This document shows, piece by piece, positions 35,495 through 44,459 of a stretch of 64,000 bases of DNA. Made by a program: the position numbers and the translations under genes. The DNA lies in the NCBI RefSeq assembly GCF_000266945.1, contig NC_018025.1:186001-250000 (forward strand), written 5' to 3'. The notes beneath the pieces were generated by a model. That model was not told the DNA's origin. It worked only from the letters and a program-made list of their open reading frames with translations, and made no database searches. Source of the DNA: Desulfomonile tiedjei DSM 6799. GTDB taxonomy: Bacteria > Desulfobacterota > Desulfomonilia > Desulfomonilales > Desulfomonilaceae. Numbering within the stretch: position 1 is the first letter of the stretch; every line of letters begins with the position of its first letter.

Positions 35495-35620
35495 ATGGAT
35501 TATCTCAAAATTTTGGCAGGAGTAATAATTGCGCTGTTCGTAATTATTCCCATTGGTTTTGCCTTGGTGGGCATGTTTGCACGCATTTGGCACTACATCA
35601 AGAATCGAAAATCAACGTAG
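35495..35620 (+). CDS. 41-residue single-span membrane protein
   Basis: A short gene read directly from the sequence: MDYLKILAGVIIALF opening, one hydrophobic helix of about 22 residues, and a basic tail ending WHYIKNRKST. GGAG stands eight bases before the ATG. It fills the gap between the amidohydrolase and kinase genes. Function unknown; such small membrane peptides are often regulators or complex accessories. Confidence 0.6.
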   Translation: MDYLKILAGVIIALFVIIPIGFALVGMFARIWHYIKNRKST

Positions 35621-35638
35621 ATCGGCTCCTGGTTAACA

Positions 35639-36076
35639 ATGCAGTTGATCCTGCTTATCGGTATTCAGGCATCGGGCAAATCCACGTTTTACAAGAAACG
35701 ATTCGTCGATACGCATATCAGGATAAATCTGGATATGCTCAAGACACGGCATCGTGAATGGATTCTGTTTCAGGCGTGCCTCGAAGCAAAACAACCGGTG
35801 GTAATTGACAATACGAATCCCACGAAAAAGGACCGGAGCCGGTATATCCTTCCTGCGCGATCTGCCGGGTTTCGAATAATCGGCTATTATTTTCAAACCC
35901 TCGTGGATGATGCCCTCAGCAGAAATCGGAGGCGTGACCGCGGCAAAGTCATTCCCGATCGGGGAATTCAGGCCACTCAAGCCAAATTGGAGCCTCCGTC
36001 ATATGAAGAAGGATTTGACGATCTCTTCACGGTAAGCATTGCCGGTCGAGGGAGCTTTTCGGTTTGCAGGATATAA
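35639..36076 (+). CDS. P-loop kinase (polynucleotide-kinase or zeta-toxin-like)
   Basis: A 145-residue AAA_33-type kinase. P-loop GIQASGKST (about 8-16), NLDMLK, VVIDNTNPTKKDR (about 59-71) and an arginine-rich lid NRRRDRGKVIP (about 99-109). The closing PSYEEGFDDLF is typical of the T4 polynucleotide-kinase-like group. It probably phosphorylates a nucleic acid end or a small molecule. No antitoxin gene accompanies it, so a toxin role is unlikely. Confidence 0.85.
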   Translation: MQLILLIGIQASGKSTFYKKRFVDTHIRINLDMLKTRHREWILFQACLEAKQPVVIDNTNPTKKDRSRYILPARSAGFRIIGYYFQTLVDDALSRNRRRDRGKVIPDRGIQATQAKLEPPSYEEGFDDLFTVSIAGRGSFSVCRI

Positions 36077-36210
36077 AGACGAACATTCCGTGGTCTCGGA
36101 TATCGATACACATTAAAAAAGTACGGGGCTGGACAAAATCACCGTCCTGTGTCAATTACAGGACATGAGCTACTGCAAGGATTGAATCAGTTTACGGAGA
36201 TGGTGCTAAG

Positions 36211-36915
36211 ATGCGAATTCACTTTTTGATCCTGTTATTCCTTTCCTTTTTTTGCACAAACATGGCCCACGCTGCGGCCAAGATCGGCTTTGATAAAGAA
36301 GTCTACAAGTTCGGCACAGCGCAGTATGGCGATAAAATCGGTCAGAAGTTTGTGGTAACTAATTTGGGTAGCGATCCTCTGATCATTGGGGATGTGCAGG
36401 CAGACTGCGGCTGCACGAAAACTCTTAAAGGTAGCTCGGAAATACCGGCAAACAGTTCGAGCGAAATTTCCGTGGAATACGACACTGAAGGCGAACGTTC
36501 CGGTAAGAAAGAAAAACATATATTCGTACATTCAAACGATCCGGAACGTCCTATTGTCAAATTGTCGCTTGTTGGAGAACTGATCAAAGAATTGGAAGTG
36601 GACCCTCCAACGTTCGCTCAAAAACTTGAAACATTTCAGGAAGACATCAGTATTCCGGTAAAAATCAAAAACACCTCTGATACAGCCCGGAAAATCACGG
36701 CAATAAAAACTGCGGAAAAAGTCATTTCAGTCGGCATGGAGCCCAAGTCGTTGGTTGTTGAACCAAACACGAGCGCTCCGTTGACCATCATGCTCCATCT
36801 GAAGAAGCAAGACGACCGCCCCTTTTACCTTGGCAGGATTGCGCTGCAAACCGATCATCCTGTAGAAAAAGAACTGAATTTCAGATTTCTGGTTCAGATC
36901 ACAGGCAAGAAGTAA
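36211..36915 (+). CDS. exported DUF1573 protein
   Basis: A 234-residue protein with a signal peptide (hydrophobic 5-16, cleavage near AHA-AAK). A DUF1573 domain (about 25-125) has the conserved DCGCTKT motif (about 69-75) and YDTEGERSGKKEKHIFVHSN; a weaker second copy lies in the C-terminal half. DUF1573 proteins are exported Ig-like proteins of unknown function. A family-1 repeat follows 27 bp later. Confidence 0.88.
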   Translation: MRIHFLILLFLSFFCTNMAHAAAKIGFDKEVYKFGTAQYGDKIGQKFVVTNLGSDPLIIGDVQADCGCTKTLKGSSEIPANSSSEISVEYDTEGERSGKKEKHIFVHSNDPERPIVKLSLVGELIKELEVDPPTFAQKLETFQEDISIPVKIKNTSDTARKITAIKTAEKVISVGMEPKSLVVEPNTSAPLTIMLHLKKQDDRPFYLGRIALQTDHPVEKELNFRFLVQITGKK

Positions 36916-36941
36916 TTTTCTAAATTCTCGGACGCTAGCAG

Positions 36942-37080
36942 TGATACCGATTCGCTTTTCTCTTCATAATCTGGGAGTCTGGAGGTATCCTTCGCTCCGG
37001 ACGACGCAAAGCCGTCTAATCACTCCGCTCAGGACACCTCCAGACTTCGCTACATTATATGCATAACTGCGAAATAGTCT
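36942..37080. repeat. TAATACC family-1 element
   Basis: Starts TGATACCGATTCGC and ends TGCGAAATAGTC. About 139 bp; the core GGACGACGCAAAGCCGTCTA matches other copies. It separates the convergent DUF1573 and outer-membrane genes. Confidence 0.85.
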
Positions 37081-37118
37081 GAGTAGACGTGCGTACCTGC
37101 GGCTTTTCACAGGAACGT

Positions 37119-38102
37119 TCAAAACGCATACAAAAAAGAAAAGCCGCCAGCAACAACATTCGATGTGTAAGTTCCCACGGCCGATTGGGAATTCGTGATT
37201 AAGGTAAACGGAGCACCAACGGTTAAATCTGCTCGATAATCTTCATTCCCTCTGCCACGAATCCGGCACCAGGTACCTTTGAGCCAGACTCCGCAACTGG
37301 CATTCGCGTACGCTTGGACGCGGTAGTCGAAAGTTCCTTCCGCCAAAATCCCGCTATGTTTGAAAGTGTACTGTGCGTCTTCGTAGGCGCTGATTACTCC
37401 TACGAAAAGGTATCGGAACGGTATGCTCACATTGGCCCATGTGTACGGGCTGAATATGAGAGCAGCTTTTGCGTTGAGGCCTTCGAGACGTAATCCCAGG
37501 TACGGTGCCAGGAGTTTGGTGCGCAAATCCCCGGAATATCGGTCACCAAAGAGAGCCTGAAACTGTTGAATGGTACCAGTCGAATCCACTGCATCCGAAA
37601 GCCGCAGAGACAGATGTTCAGCCTTGAATCCTCCTACGAAGGCTGCATTGTTGATGAACTCGTACGATGCTCCTCCATTGATGTTCCACCATTCAAGGCG
37701 AGAGCCATTCCACTCTACTGGCTCCATACCTGCCCAAAACGGGTCAGATGGCGTGTACACCCGGACAGACCTGCCAGCGTTACCTTCCGCGTTGACAAAC
37801 AGTGAAAACGGCCCCTGCCGCAAATCGACCCCTACGCCGCCCACCCAGACACCCGCGTTCTTCAAGCTGAAGTCGAGACCGCTTGCAGTGGCAAGTTCAA
37901 CGCCGAAGTCATTGAAAGGAACAGGAAGATTCATGTTTACGGACATGAGCTGATATCCGGCTTTGACTGAAGACTCAAGTCTCCATTCCCCGAGACGGAA
38001 GTCAGAAATGGGACCAAGAAGTGGTAATCCTTGGGCAACAGCTTTGAATGGTAAACAGATTACCCATAAAAAGATGAACACTTTAATTCCGGATCTGTAC
38101 AT
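37119..38102 (-). CDS. predicted outer-membrane beta-barrel protein
   Basis: A 327-residue protein with a signal peptide (about 1-23, cleavage near AVA-QGL). Alternating hydrophobic residues and many aromatics run through the mature part, which ends in SFLYAF with a terminal Phe, the usual beta-barrel assembly signal. I do not recognise a specific family. It is transcribed alone, away from the DUF362 gene. Confidence 0.72.
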   Translation of the reverse strand: MYRSGIKVFIFLWVICLPFKAVAQGLPLLGPISDFRLGEWRLESSVKAGYQLMSVNMNLPVPFNDFGVELATASGLDFSLKNAGVWVGGVGVDLRQGPFSLFVNAEGNAGRSVRVYTPSDPFWAGMEPVEWNGSRLEWWNINGGASYEFINNAAFVGGFKAEHLSLRLSDAVDSTGTIQQFQALFGDRYSGDLRTKLLAPYLGLRLEGLNAKAALIFSPYTWANVSIPFRYLFVGVISAYEDAQYTFKHSGILAEGTFDYRVQAYANASCGVWLKGTWCRIRGRGNEDYRADLTVGAPFTLITNSQSAVGTYTSNVVAGGFSFLYAF

Positions 38103-38430
38103 GAACCACCCTCCCTAACGGAAACAGCGGAAGCGTCCTGCAATGCTTCGGGCCCCTCGGAGTCGGTTATCCGGTCCTCCCGATGCATGCAGACCATTGA
38201 GTAAAAATGTAATCAGATTTTGATCGAGAATATTCTGCTCTCAGCACCAGGTCAAGTACAATGTTTATCCAAAGTGTAATTAACTGCTGCTAGTTTATTT
38301 TGCATATGGATTATTGAGTAACAACAGCCAACATCCGATAGCATTCACATTCATTGTTACGCTATCGAGCACTTTTCATGTTTCAATTTCATCACGAACA
38401 AAATGAGAAGCGCCACCCGTTCAGCCATAG
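38103..38430. other. intergenic region, no gene seen
   Basis: The upstream region of the outer-membrane gene. AT-rich around 38220-38400. No coding region or clear RNA gene; its promoter presumably lies here but I cannot place it. Confidence 0.35.
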
Positions 38431-38433
38431 TTT

Positions 38434-38574
38434 GCAGTACCATTTGGCAGTTGTGTACATTAAGATGGCGAAGGCTGAGGCGTTCTGAGCGGAGTGATCG
38501 GACGGCTCTGCGTCATCCGGAGCGAAGGATACCTCCAGCATCCCAGACTATGAAAAGAAAAGCGAATCGGTTCA
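38434..38574. repeat. TAATACC family-1 element
   Basis: About 140 bp, beginning near GTACCATTTGGCAG and ending AAGCGAATCGGTTC, with the internal GAGCGGAGTGATCGGACGGC core of the family. Somewhat more diverged at its left end. Confidence 0.75.
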
Positions 38575-38721
38575 AAACGGTTGTTGCCGACTCATTATGG
38601 TAAACATCGTGGCGATGCGCCGGTACGAGGTTGACCCCATTCTTGCCGCACGCTATCCTTGGACGAAATAAATCCTTTGTCTTTGTCTTTCGCATGTCGG
38701 AAGCACTTTAAGGAGGCCTTC

Positions 38722-39789
38722 ATGTGGAAAGTGATGATTCATCCGGCTACGTACGAAAATATCAGGAATGCTGTGGATCGCGCATTCGAGCTATTTCCGC
38801 TTGAGCTTCGCGGGAAGAAAGTCTTAATCAAGCCAAACGTCCTCCGGGCATCAGAGGCTCGGGAAGCCATCGTAACGAACCCGGCACTCCTCCGGGCAGT
38901 TGTGCAAAAAGTGGAGGAAATGGCGCCGGAATCTCTCGTGGTAGGGGATAATCCCGGACTTTTCAACTACGGAGCCAATGAAACGTGTTTTCGAGAAACC
39001 GGCTTAATGGATGCTGCTGGAAAGTACTATCTGAACATCGGGAACGATTCTGTTATGGTTGATTTCAATGCTGCATTTACGCCGTCAATGAGTGTTTCGC
39101 GTATTGTGCTCGAATCGGATGTCATTATCAGTCTCCCAAAATTCAAGACCCACGGGCTTACCGTTATGACGGGGGCTATCAAGAACAGTTACGGGTTGTT
39201 ACCTGGAGCGCAAAAGGCCAAGCTCCACCGGGCTGCCGGCAATCCCGAGCGATTCCATGAAGCCATTGTGGATGTATTTAAGTTGAGAATACCCGATTTG
39301 TTCATTGTCGATGCAGTTGTGGGCATGGAAGGAAACGGTCCTGCATCTGTCGAGTTGAGGGACATCGGCCTTGTCTTGGCCGGGAACAATGCAGTCGCGC
39401 TGGATGCAGTTATCGCAACTATGATGGGATGCGACCCTTCTCGATTGCGTTTCCTCCAAAAAGCACATGAAGAAGGACTCGGAGATTACGATCTAAGCAA
39501 GATTGAGATAGACGGAGAGTTGAAGCAACTGGAAAATTTCAAGCTTCCCCCCTTAGGTGGTGAGGCAATTTTCAACAACGATGCGGTTCAGCAGGTCATC
39601 CATTCAAGGACACTTATGCGACCCGTGGTCGACTCGGATGCATGTACAGGCTGCGGCACCTGTGTCGAACAGTGTCCTGTCTCCGCGCTGCACATTGAAG
39701 AGAGATTTCCCCAGGTCAATCCGGAACTATGTATCACGTGCTTCTGCTGCCAGGAGATGTGCCCTGAAAAGGCAATTGCGTTGCAGTAA
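38722..39789 (+). CDS. DUF362 protein with 2x[4Fe-4S] ferredoxin domain
   Basis: A 355-residue protein. The N-terminal DUF362 domain (about 1-280) has VLIKPNVL, VGDNPG and LPKFKTHGLTVMTGAIKNSYG. The C-terminal ferredoxin domain has CTGCGTCVEQCP (about 305-316) and CITCFCCQEMCP (about 335-346) for two [4Fe-4S] clusters. DUF362 proteins are common in anaerobes and their function is largely unknown. AAGGAGG precedes the ATG at 38722; the earlier in-frame start is rejected. A hairpin follows the gene (39800-39850). Confidence 0.88.
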   Translation: MWKVMIHPATYENIRNAVDRAFELFPLELRGKKVLIKPNVLRASEAREAIVTNPALLRAVVQKVEEMAPESLVVGDNPGLFNYGANETCFRETGLMDAAGKYYLNIGNDSVMVDFNAAFTPSMSVSRIVLESDVIISLPKFKTHGLTVMTGAIKNSYGLLPGAQKAKLHRAAGNPERFHEAIVDVFKLRIPDLFIVDAVVGMEGNGPASVELRDIGLVLAGNNAVALDAVIATMMGCDPSRLRFLQKAHEEGLGDYDLSKIEIDGELKQLENFKLPPLGGEAIFNNDAVQQVIHSRTLMRPVVDSDACTGCGTCVEQCPVSALHIEERFPQVNPELCITCFCCQEMCPEKAIALQ

Positions 39790-39799
39790 TTACATGCAA

Positions 39800-39850
39800 A
39801 GGCGGCTTCGGCGAGGAACTGACGCTTCGTAAGTTCTTATTTAGCCGCCT
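39800..39850. terminator. hairpin after the DUF362 gene
   Basis: AGGCGGCT (39800-39807) and AGCCGCCT (39843-39850) enclose an inner AGGAACT/AAGTTCTT pairing. It lacks a T tract, so its terminator role is tentative. Confidence 0.5.
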
Positions 39851-40068
39851 ATGCTTCTATGGGCATTGAAATAAAGGAGTCAAACTCGACTTTTCTGGTG
39901 GAGGTCGGCGTCTCTGCCGACCTTTGCCGATGAAAAACGTGCACGGAAACCATAAGAATCCAGGTATGATCCTCGAGTTGCGGGCATAAGTACTCTTCTC
40001 GGGGAAGGCGGAAATACGTTTGCCACGTGAATCCAAGTATTGCCGGTTCCGGGGCTGCAACCTTGGTA

Positions 40069-40536
40069 TCAGCTCACCTGCTGAGCCAAATAGTTTTCTA
40101 TTCCAATTTGTTGGATCTGCTCAAGTTGGGCTTCCAACCAGTCTATATGCTTCTCTTCGGTCTCCAGAATACTCTCGAGCAAGTCTTTGGTGCCATTATC
40201 CATTGCTTCCATGGCTAATTTGATGCCTTCGTTATACAAATTCCAGCCGTGCATTTCCGCCTGCAAATCGTTGTTTAATTGGGATTGTACATTGTCCCCG
40301 ATTCTTATTTCACTCAATTTACTTACGATTGGGCGGCCCTCGAGAAAAAGAATCCGTTCAATGAGTGATTCCGCATGCTTCATTTCTTGAATGGCACGTT
40401 CCCGGACCTTGGAATAAAGCCGTCCGTACTGCCAATTTTCACACATTTCCGCATGCACCATGTACTGATTGGATGCAGTCAATTCTTCAGCTAGAAGATC
40501 GTTCAGTTTGTTAATGATTTGCTCGTTTCCCTTCAT
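40069..40536 (-). CDS. bfr: bacterioferritin
   Basis: A 155-residue bacterioferritin, an iron-storage ferritin with haem at subunit interfaces. EELTASNQYM (about 16-25), EMKHAESLIERILFLEG (about 51-67, with the haem-ligand Met and ferroxidase Glu/His), and ETEEKHIDWLEAQ (about 127-139). Length is normal. GAGGAATT precedes the ATG at 40536; the longer in-frame start is rejected. It stands alone and probably helps the anaerobe survive oxidative stress. Confidence 0.95.
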   Translation of the reverse strand: MKGNEQIINKLNDLLAEELTASNQYMVHAEMCENWQYGRLYSKVRERAIQEMKHAESLIERILFLEGRPIVSKLSEIRIGDNVQSQLNNDLQAEMHGWNLYNEGIKLAMEAMDNGTKDLLESILETEEKHIDWLEAQLEQIQQIGIENYLAQQVS

Positions 40537-40716
40537 AATTCCTCCTCTTGTGACAATTCTTTTGATCGATCGCATTAACAAAATTACAGGCAACTCATGG
40601 TCACTCAAATAAATCTCAAACGCCTAGTAAGTCTCTCCACCTTCCCCATGAACTACATACATTCTATTTTGGAGATATGTTTCTGTCAACAAACCTAGTC
40701 TGACGAACATTGGATA

Positions 40717-40873
40717 TAATACCAATGCGCGATCGAAGAAGTGACTTCGGTTGAATCCGGTCCTGGCAGGTCTCCGAAGCGATGTCAGGCCCCCGTTCGC
40801 AGCGGAGGAGACTTGCCGGGACGAGCCAAGAATGCTCATCTCAATATTCCCTGTGTGAAACCGCATTGGTTAA
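40717..40873. repeat. TAATACC family-2 element
   Basis: About 157 bp, starting TAATACCAATGCGC and ending ACCGCATTGGTTAA. Related copies occur at 50430 and 54804. The central part differs from family 1, but the ends are alike. Confidence 0.8.
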
Positions 40874-40973
40874 GGGATTTCCTCTCAGGTCTATCGGGAG
40901 AATGAGAGCGATGAAACAAAAATGTATTCGCGAGAAAGCACAAAAGTACTTTCACAAGCATAATTATGGCTTT

Positions 40974-41681
40974 TTAATACCACACACTCGGCATTAACTC
41001 CTGGATAAATTTACCAAGTTCGCGACGGCTGTGATCGGAAAGCTTTTCTATTTGGAAACCTGCAACTAAACCGGAATCGTGTGGCTTCTTTATCCACCGG
41101 CATTCAGCCTCAAGGAAAAACGGTCGTGCATACGAGCCATCCATGGGGATGAACGAGAATATTTTAAATTCACCTTCCCGCGCTTGTATTCCCTGGACTC
41201 GAAACCCATATTCGGTAATGTCCAAAATCATGCCCCTGGCCTCAGGATCTCCCACAACATATACGGTAAATGGATATGGTAAGTAATTTCGAGGAAGCCG
41301 GGGAGTCTTACTCACTTCTGGCGGGTGCAACTTAGAATTGCCATTTGGGTCGATCTCTTCCGCTGTCAGAGAGCCGATCGTAACCAGTTTCTCGAAAATT
41401 TTCCTGAGATGTTTTGATGAGCACATATACTTGCTCATCAGATCGCGTTCGCTAACTCCCGCGCGTATATCATCCCTGATTTGTTCCGCTCTGATTTTAC
41501 GTGTATCGCAAACTACTATTGTCTTGCCATTCTGCTCAAGAAACCCGGCATTCGTAAGCTGTTCGTACAGATGACCAAGGCCTTTCCGAGAAAGCCGGTA
41601 CTTCGTCATCAATTCCTGATCTCCGGCGCCTGTCCGAATATCGTTCAGAACTTGCTGAACAGACAATTCGCGACATTTCAT
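40974..41681 (-). CDS. PilZ-like protein with two helix-turn-helix-like repeats
   Basis: A 235-residue protein. Two copies of the unit also seen in the pentapeptide protein at 13929: LMTKYRLSRKGLGHLYEQL (about 25-43) and LMSKYMCSSKHLRKIFEKL (about 77-95). The C-terminal part (about 125-225) resembles PilZ, with ILDITEYGFRVQG in place of the usual D/NxSxxG and a weak RxxxR, so cyclic-di-GMP binding is uncertain. The ATG at 41681 has GGGGGT upstream. It suggests a family of proteins with shared input repeats and different outputs. Confidence 0.75.
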   Translation of the reverse strand: MKCRELSVQQVLNDIRTGAGDQELMTKYRLSRKGLGHLYEQLTNAGFLEQNGKTIVVCDTRKIRAEQIRDDIRAGVSERDLMSKYMCSSKHLRKIFEKLVTIGSLTAEEIDPNGNSKLHPPEVSKTPRLPRNYLPYPFTVYVVGDPEARGMILDITEYGFRVQGIQAREGEFKIFSFIPMDGSYARPFFLEAECRWIKKPHDSGLVAGFQIEKLSDHSRRELGKFIQELMPSVWY

Positions 41682-41699
41682 GAAATGCACCCCCAATCT

Positions 41700-42065
41700 C
41701 TATAGGCTCGGACGCTCCAAAACAGTCAGGCAATCGGAATGCACTCGTCGTTTCTTGAAAGAAATAATCCTCTTCTTGGCATCTGACGATCCTGGCAAAA
41801 GTATTCGGGCAATGACAACGCTTTTGTGCTTCGGTGGATCCTTCAGTATCCGTACATTCAACCCAGAACGATGAACCTGAATCAGGCTACTTTTCCATGA
41901 GATCGGTGAAGGTGGCGCAACAATATTCGCCTCATCAATTCATTTCACGCGAAAAAATTCTTTTTCCGAGATCGTCATGTAAGAGAATCGAGTTAATTCT
42001 ACCATAAACTAATCCGCTTTCCGATACAATTTTGGTTCAATGGACCCTCTTTGTCTCATGACAGG
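41700..42065. other. intergenic region, no gene seen
   Basis: Upstream region of the PilZ gene. I find no supportable coding region. The right side joins a family-1 element. Confidence 0.35.
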
Positions 42066-42205
42066 TAATGCCGATTCGCTTTTCTTCTCATAATCCGGGG
42101 GGCTTGAGGTATCCTTCGCTCCGGACGACGCAGAGCCATCTAATCACCCCGCTCAGAACACCTCAGCCTTCCTATCTCATATGTATATCTGTGAAATGCT
42201 ATGAC
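42066..42205. repeat. TAATACC family-1 element
   Basis: About 140 bp, starting TAATGCCGATTCGC, ending TGTGAAATGCTATG. Core as in the other copies, with a few substitutions. Confidence 0.82.
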
Positions 42206-42287
42206 GCAGTGATAACACGCAAAAGTTGAGCAATTCCTGCCTCTGGGATCTGTGTGCCTGAAAAAAACGACATAAAATTAACAAAAG

Positions 42288-42327
42288 ATTAGCATGGCTA
42301 ATACATGAAGTCTGTCAAGATTTGACA
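42288..42327. promoter_or_regulatory. two short palindromes upstream of the zinc-ribbon gene
   Basis: ATTAGC-ATG-GCTAAT (42288-42302) and TGTCAA-GAT-TTGACA (42313-42327) lie in tandem, 27-66 bp upstream of the promoter candidate at 42354. They have the form of repressor or activator sites. Confidence 0.45.
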
Positions 42328-42353
42328 TACGGCAGATCAATAAAAAGTTTTAG

Positions 42354-42383
42354 TTGACAATGGCTCTATCTCGGCATTAGTAT
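42354..42383 (+). promoter_or_regulatory. sigma-70 promoter candidate for the zinc-ribbon gene
   Basis: TTGACA (42354-42359), an 18-bp spacer and TAGTAT (42378-42383), followed by an ATG 34 bp later. One of the better consensus matches in the window. Confidence 0.6.
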
Positions 42384-42416
42384 AACTAATAATCGGCGTA
42401 GTTTTGCAGGAGTCTC

Positions 42417-42623
42417 ATGAACTTCACAACGAAGAAAGCGAGAAAAACCATGAAGATCGAATGCCCCGAATGCTATGCCCAACTTTCAATCGATGAATTC
42501 CCCGATTTCCCTTCCGAGCACATTTGTACTGAGTGCGGAGCATGCTTCGAGCTTGAATCTCATCTCTGCTTTGAGGAGGCTTCATCGGAGGCCGACCAGG
42601 CAAGGATACCGCGTGGAGAGTAA
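42417..42623 (+). CDS. small zinc-ribbon protein
   Basis: A 68-residue protein with CPEC (about 16-19) and CTEC (about 37-40), a zinc-ribbon spacing, followed by an acidic tail. CAGGAG stands ahead of the ATG at 42417; an internal ATG at 42450 is also possible. Zinc-ribbon proteins of this size often regulate transcription or scaffold complexes. Strong promoter and palindromes suggest it is regulated. Function unknown. Confidence 0.6.
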   Translation: MNFTTKKARKTMKIECPECYAQLSIDEFPDFPSEHICTECGACFELESHLCFEEASSEADQARIPRGE

Positions 42624-42945
42624 TCCGACTCACTTCTGAGACTGCGGTAAGTGGAACACTGTTGTCTTCGGCTAAATTTCGGGATGCGAACCGATGTGGC
42701 TACTCGGAAGATAAGCTCGTCCAATTTGTCTGCGGACGTCTAGAGCAAAAGGAGGGGGAGTTCGCTGAAGTTGACAGATCTCTGTTCGGACTCATCCGTT
42801 TTCAAGACTCGCAATATTAATATCAACCTGATGTCGGTCGGCGCAGAGGCCTGCCGCTACTGGCTCTTGGCACGGCCCGGCGTCAGTGCGGATCTCTCGA
42901 TTTTACTCCCCTGACGAATGGTATAACCTGTTCGGAAAAAAGATC

Positions 42946-42982
42946 TTGACATTTTCACAGGGGTAAGTGATCTTCACTTACC
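42946..42982. promoter_or_regulatory. palindromic operator upstream of the thiolase gene
   Basis: A perfect 9-bp inverted repeat GGTAAGTGA-TCT-TCACTTACC (42962-42982) follows TTGACA (42946-42951) at the place where a -10 should be. The shape fits a TetR- or GntR-type repressor site for a fatty-acid gene. The remainder of 42630-43138 has no supportable gene. Confidence 0.6.
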
Positions 42983-43138
42983 GATCCGGATTTCCCCAAG
43001 CACTCCGCAGTAACAGGGAAGTGTGTGAAATTAATTGGTTAGCTCATTCAACCGTTCACCTGATAGCTAAATCACACGCAAAAACGCGACCTCAGCCAGA
43101 TCTGACGGATCCAAAAATCTCTTTTGAGGATATTTGAA

Positions 43139-44320
43139 ATGGAAGAAGCGTATATCGTAAGTGCAGTCAGAACGCCCATCGGCAAACGCAACGGCAGTTT
43201 GGCTCAATTTCGTGCAGACGAACTTCTGGGATTGGTGCTCAAAGAAGTGGTGGACCGGGTCGGAGTAGATCCTTCACATGTAGAAGACGTCATCGGTGGA
43301 GTGGTCACACAAGTCGGCGAGCAAGGGTTCACGTTGCCGCGTATGGCGGTGCTTGCAGCGGGCTTTCCGGACGATACACCGGGTGTCGCCATCAACCGGC
43401 AGTGTGGATCCGGGCTTACCTCGATCAATTTTGGAGCTGCTCAAGTGATCGCCGGATGGCGGGATTGCGTAATCGCGTGCGGTTGCGAAATAATGAGCAA
43501 GTACGCTATTGCAGCGGAATGGTTCAATCTTACTCTCGCAAACGGCCAACCTGCAGGAATGCCTATTGGGCCGGCGTACATGAAACGAACCGGCGGTAAA
43601 TGGGTCGATCAGGGCCAAGCCGCAGAGTTGATCGCTCAAAAATGGGAGATCTCAAAAGAAGAGATGGATGCTTTTGCGCTCCGGAGTCATCAGAGAGCTC
43701 ACCGCGCCTGGACGGAAGGACGTTTCCAAAGGGAAGTCATGCCGGTAAAAGTGCAAGACCCGGACGGCAAGGAAAAAGTGTTCGCTCAGGATGAGACCGT
43801 ACGGCCTGAAACGTCTCTCGAAGCGCTGGCGGGCCTCAAAACCGTATTCGGTACGAAAATAATCACTGCAGGGAATTCCAGCCCCATAACCGATGGCGCT
43901 TCAGCAGTACTGATCATGTCTGGAAGCAAAGCAAAAGAACTGGGCGTGAAGCCGCGCGCGCGGATTGTGATGGCTGCTGTGGCGGGTGCAGATCCGATCA
44001 TGATGTTGACCGGCCCCATTCCTGCGACAAAGAAAGTCTTGGAAAAATCCGGGTTGAAGTTCGACGATCTGGACGAGATCGAGATAAATGAGGCATTTTC
44101 TCCCATACCTCTTGCATGGGGGCGTGAGTACAAGCCGGATTGGGAAAAAGTAAACCCCAACGGCGGAGCCATCGCGCTGGGGCATCCCGTTGGTAACTCG
44201 GGATGTCGGCTTGCTGTCACGTGTCTGCACGAATTGGAGCGCATTCAGGGCAGGTATGGTCTGATCACGCTCTGCACCGGCGGTGGAATGGCTCCTGCCA
44301 CCATTATCGAGAGGGTTTGA
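43139..44320 (+). CDS. thiolase (acetyl-CoA acetyltransferase family)
   Basis: A 393-residue thiolase. Nucleophile Cys is in NRQCGSGL (about 86-93), the His in GHPVGNSG (about 346-353) and the second Cys in LCTGGGMAPA near the C-terminus. INEAFSPI is the usual NEAF motif. It condenses or cleaves acyl-CoA, in beta-oxidation or acetoacetyl-CoA formation; the direction cannot be told. No other beta-oxidation genes are adjacent. ATG at 43139 with GAGGA upstream; the longer in-frame start is rejected. Confidence 0.94.
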   Translation: MEEAYIVSAVRTPIGKRNGSLAQFRADELLGLVLKEVVDRVGVDPSHVEDVIGGVVTQVGEQGFTLPRMAVLAAGFPDDTPGVAINRQCGSGLTSINFGAAQVIAGWRDCVIACGCEIMSKYAIAAEWFNLTLANGQPAGMPIGPAYMKRTGGKWVDQGQAAELIAQKWEISKEEMDAFALRSHQRAHRAWTEGRFQREVMPVKVQDPDGKEKVFAQDETVRPETSLEALAGLKTVFGTKIITAGNSSPITDGASAVLIMSGSKAKELGVKPRARIVMAAVAGADPIMMLTGPIPATKKVLEKSGLKFDDLDEIEINEAFSPIPLAWGREYKPDWEKVNPNGGAIALGHPVGNSGCRLAVTCLHELERIQGRYGLITLCTGGGMAPATIIERV

Positions 44321-44336
44321 TCATGATTCGCAAGAA

Positions 44337-44458
44337 GATCGGGGAGGAACTTCTTGTAATCCCGCCTATAGCGGGACTCCCCGAACCCCCCCTCAAGAAC
44401 TTTCATAGCCGCCGGGCGTCAGTATGAGTCGGTAGTGGCCGGCCTCCGTGCCGGCCTA
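44337..44458. repeat. GGGGAGGAACTTCTT hairpin repeat plus GCCGGC hairpin
   Basis: CGGGGAGGAACTTCTTG and the following CTCAAGAACTTTCA match the ftsK-adjacent element at 4541-4600, with CCCGCCTATAGCGGG in place of one arm. A GCCGGCCTCCGTGCCGGC palindrome follows (44437-44454). Located between convergent thiolase and chrA genes, it could terminate both. Confidence 0.7.
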
Positions 44459-44459
44459 T

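Noticed and set aside
35639-36076. Zeta-toxin type toxin-antitoxin system
   Set aside because: No antitoxin gene beside the kinase and the C-terminus looks like the polynucleotide-kinase group.
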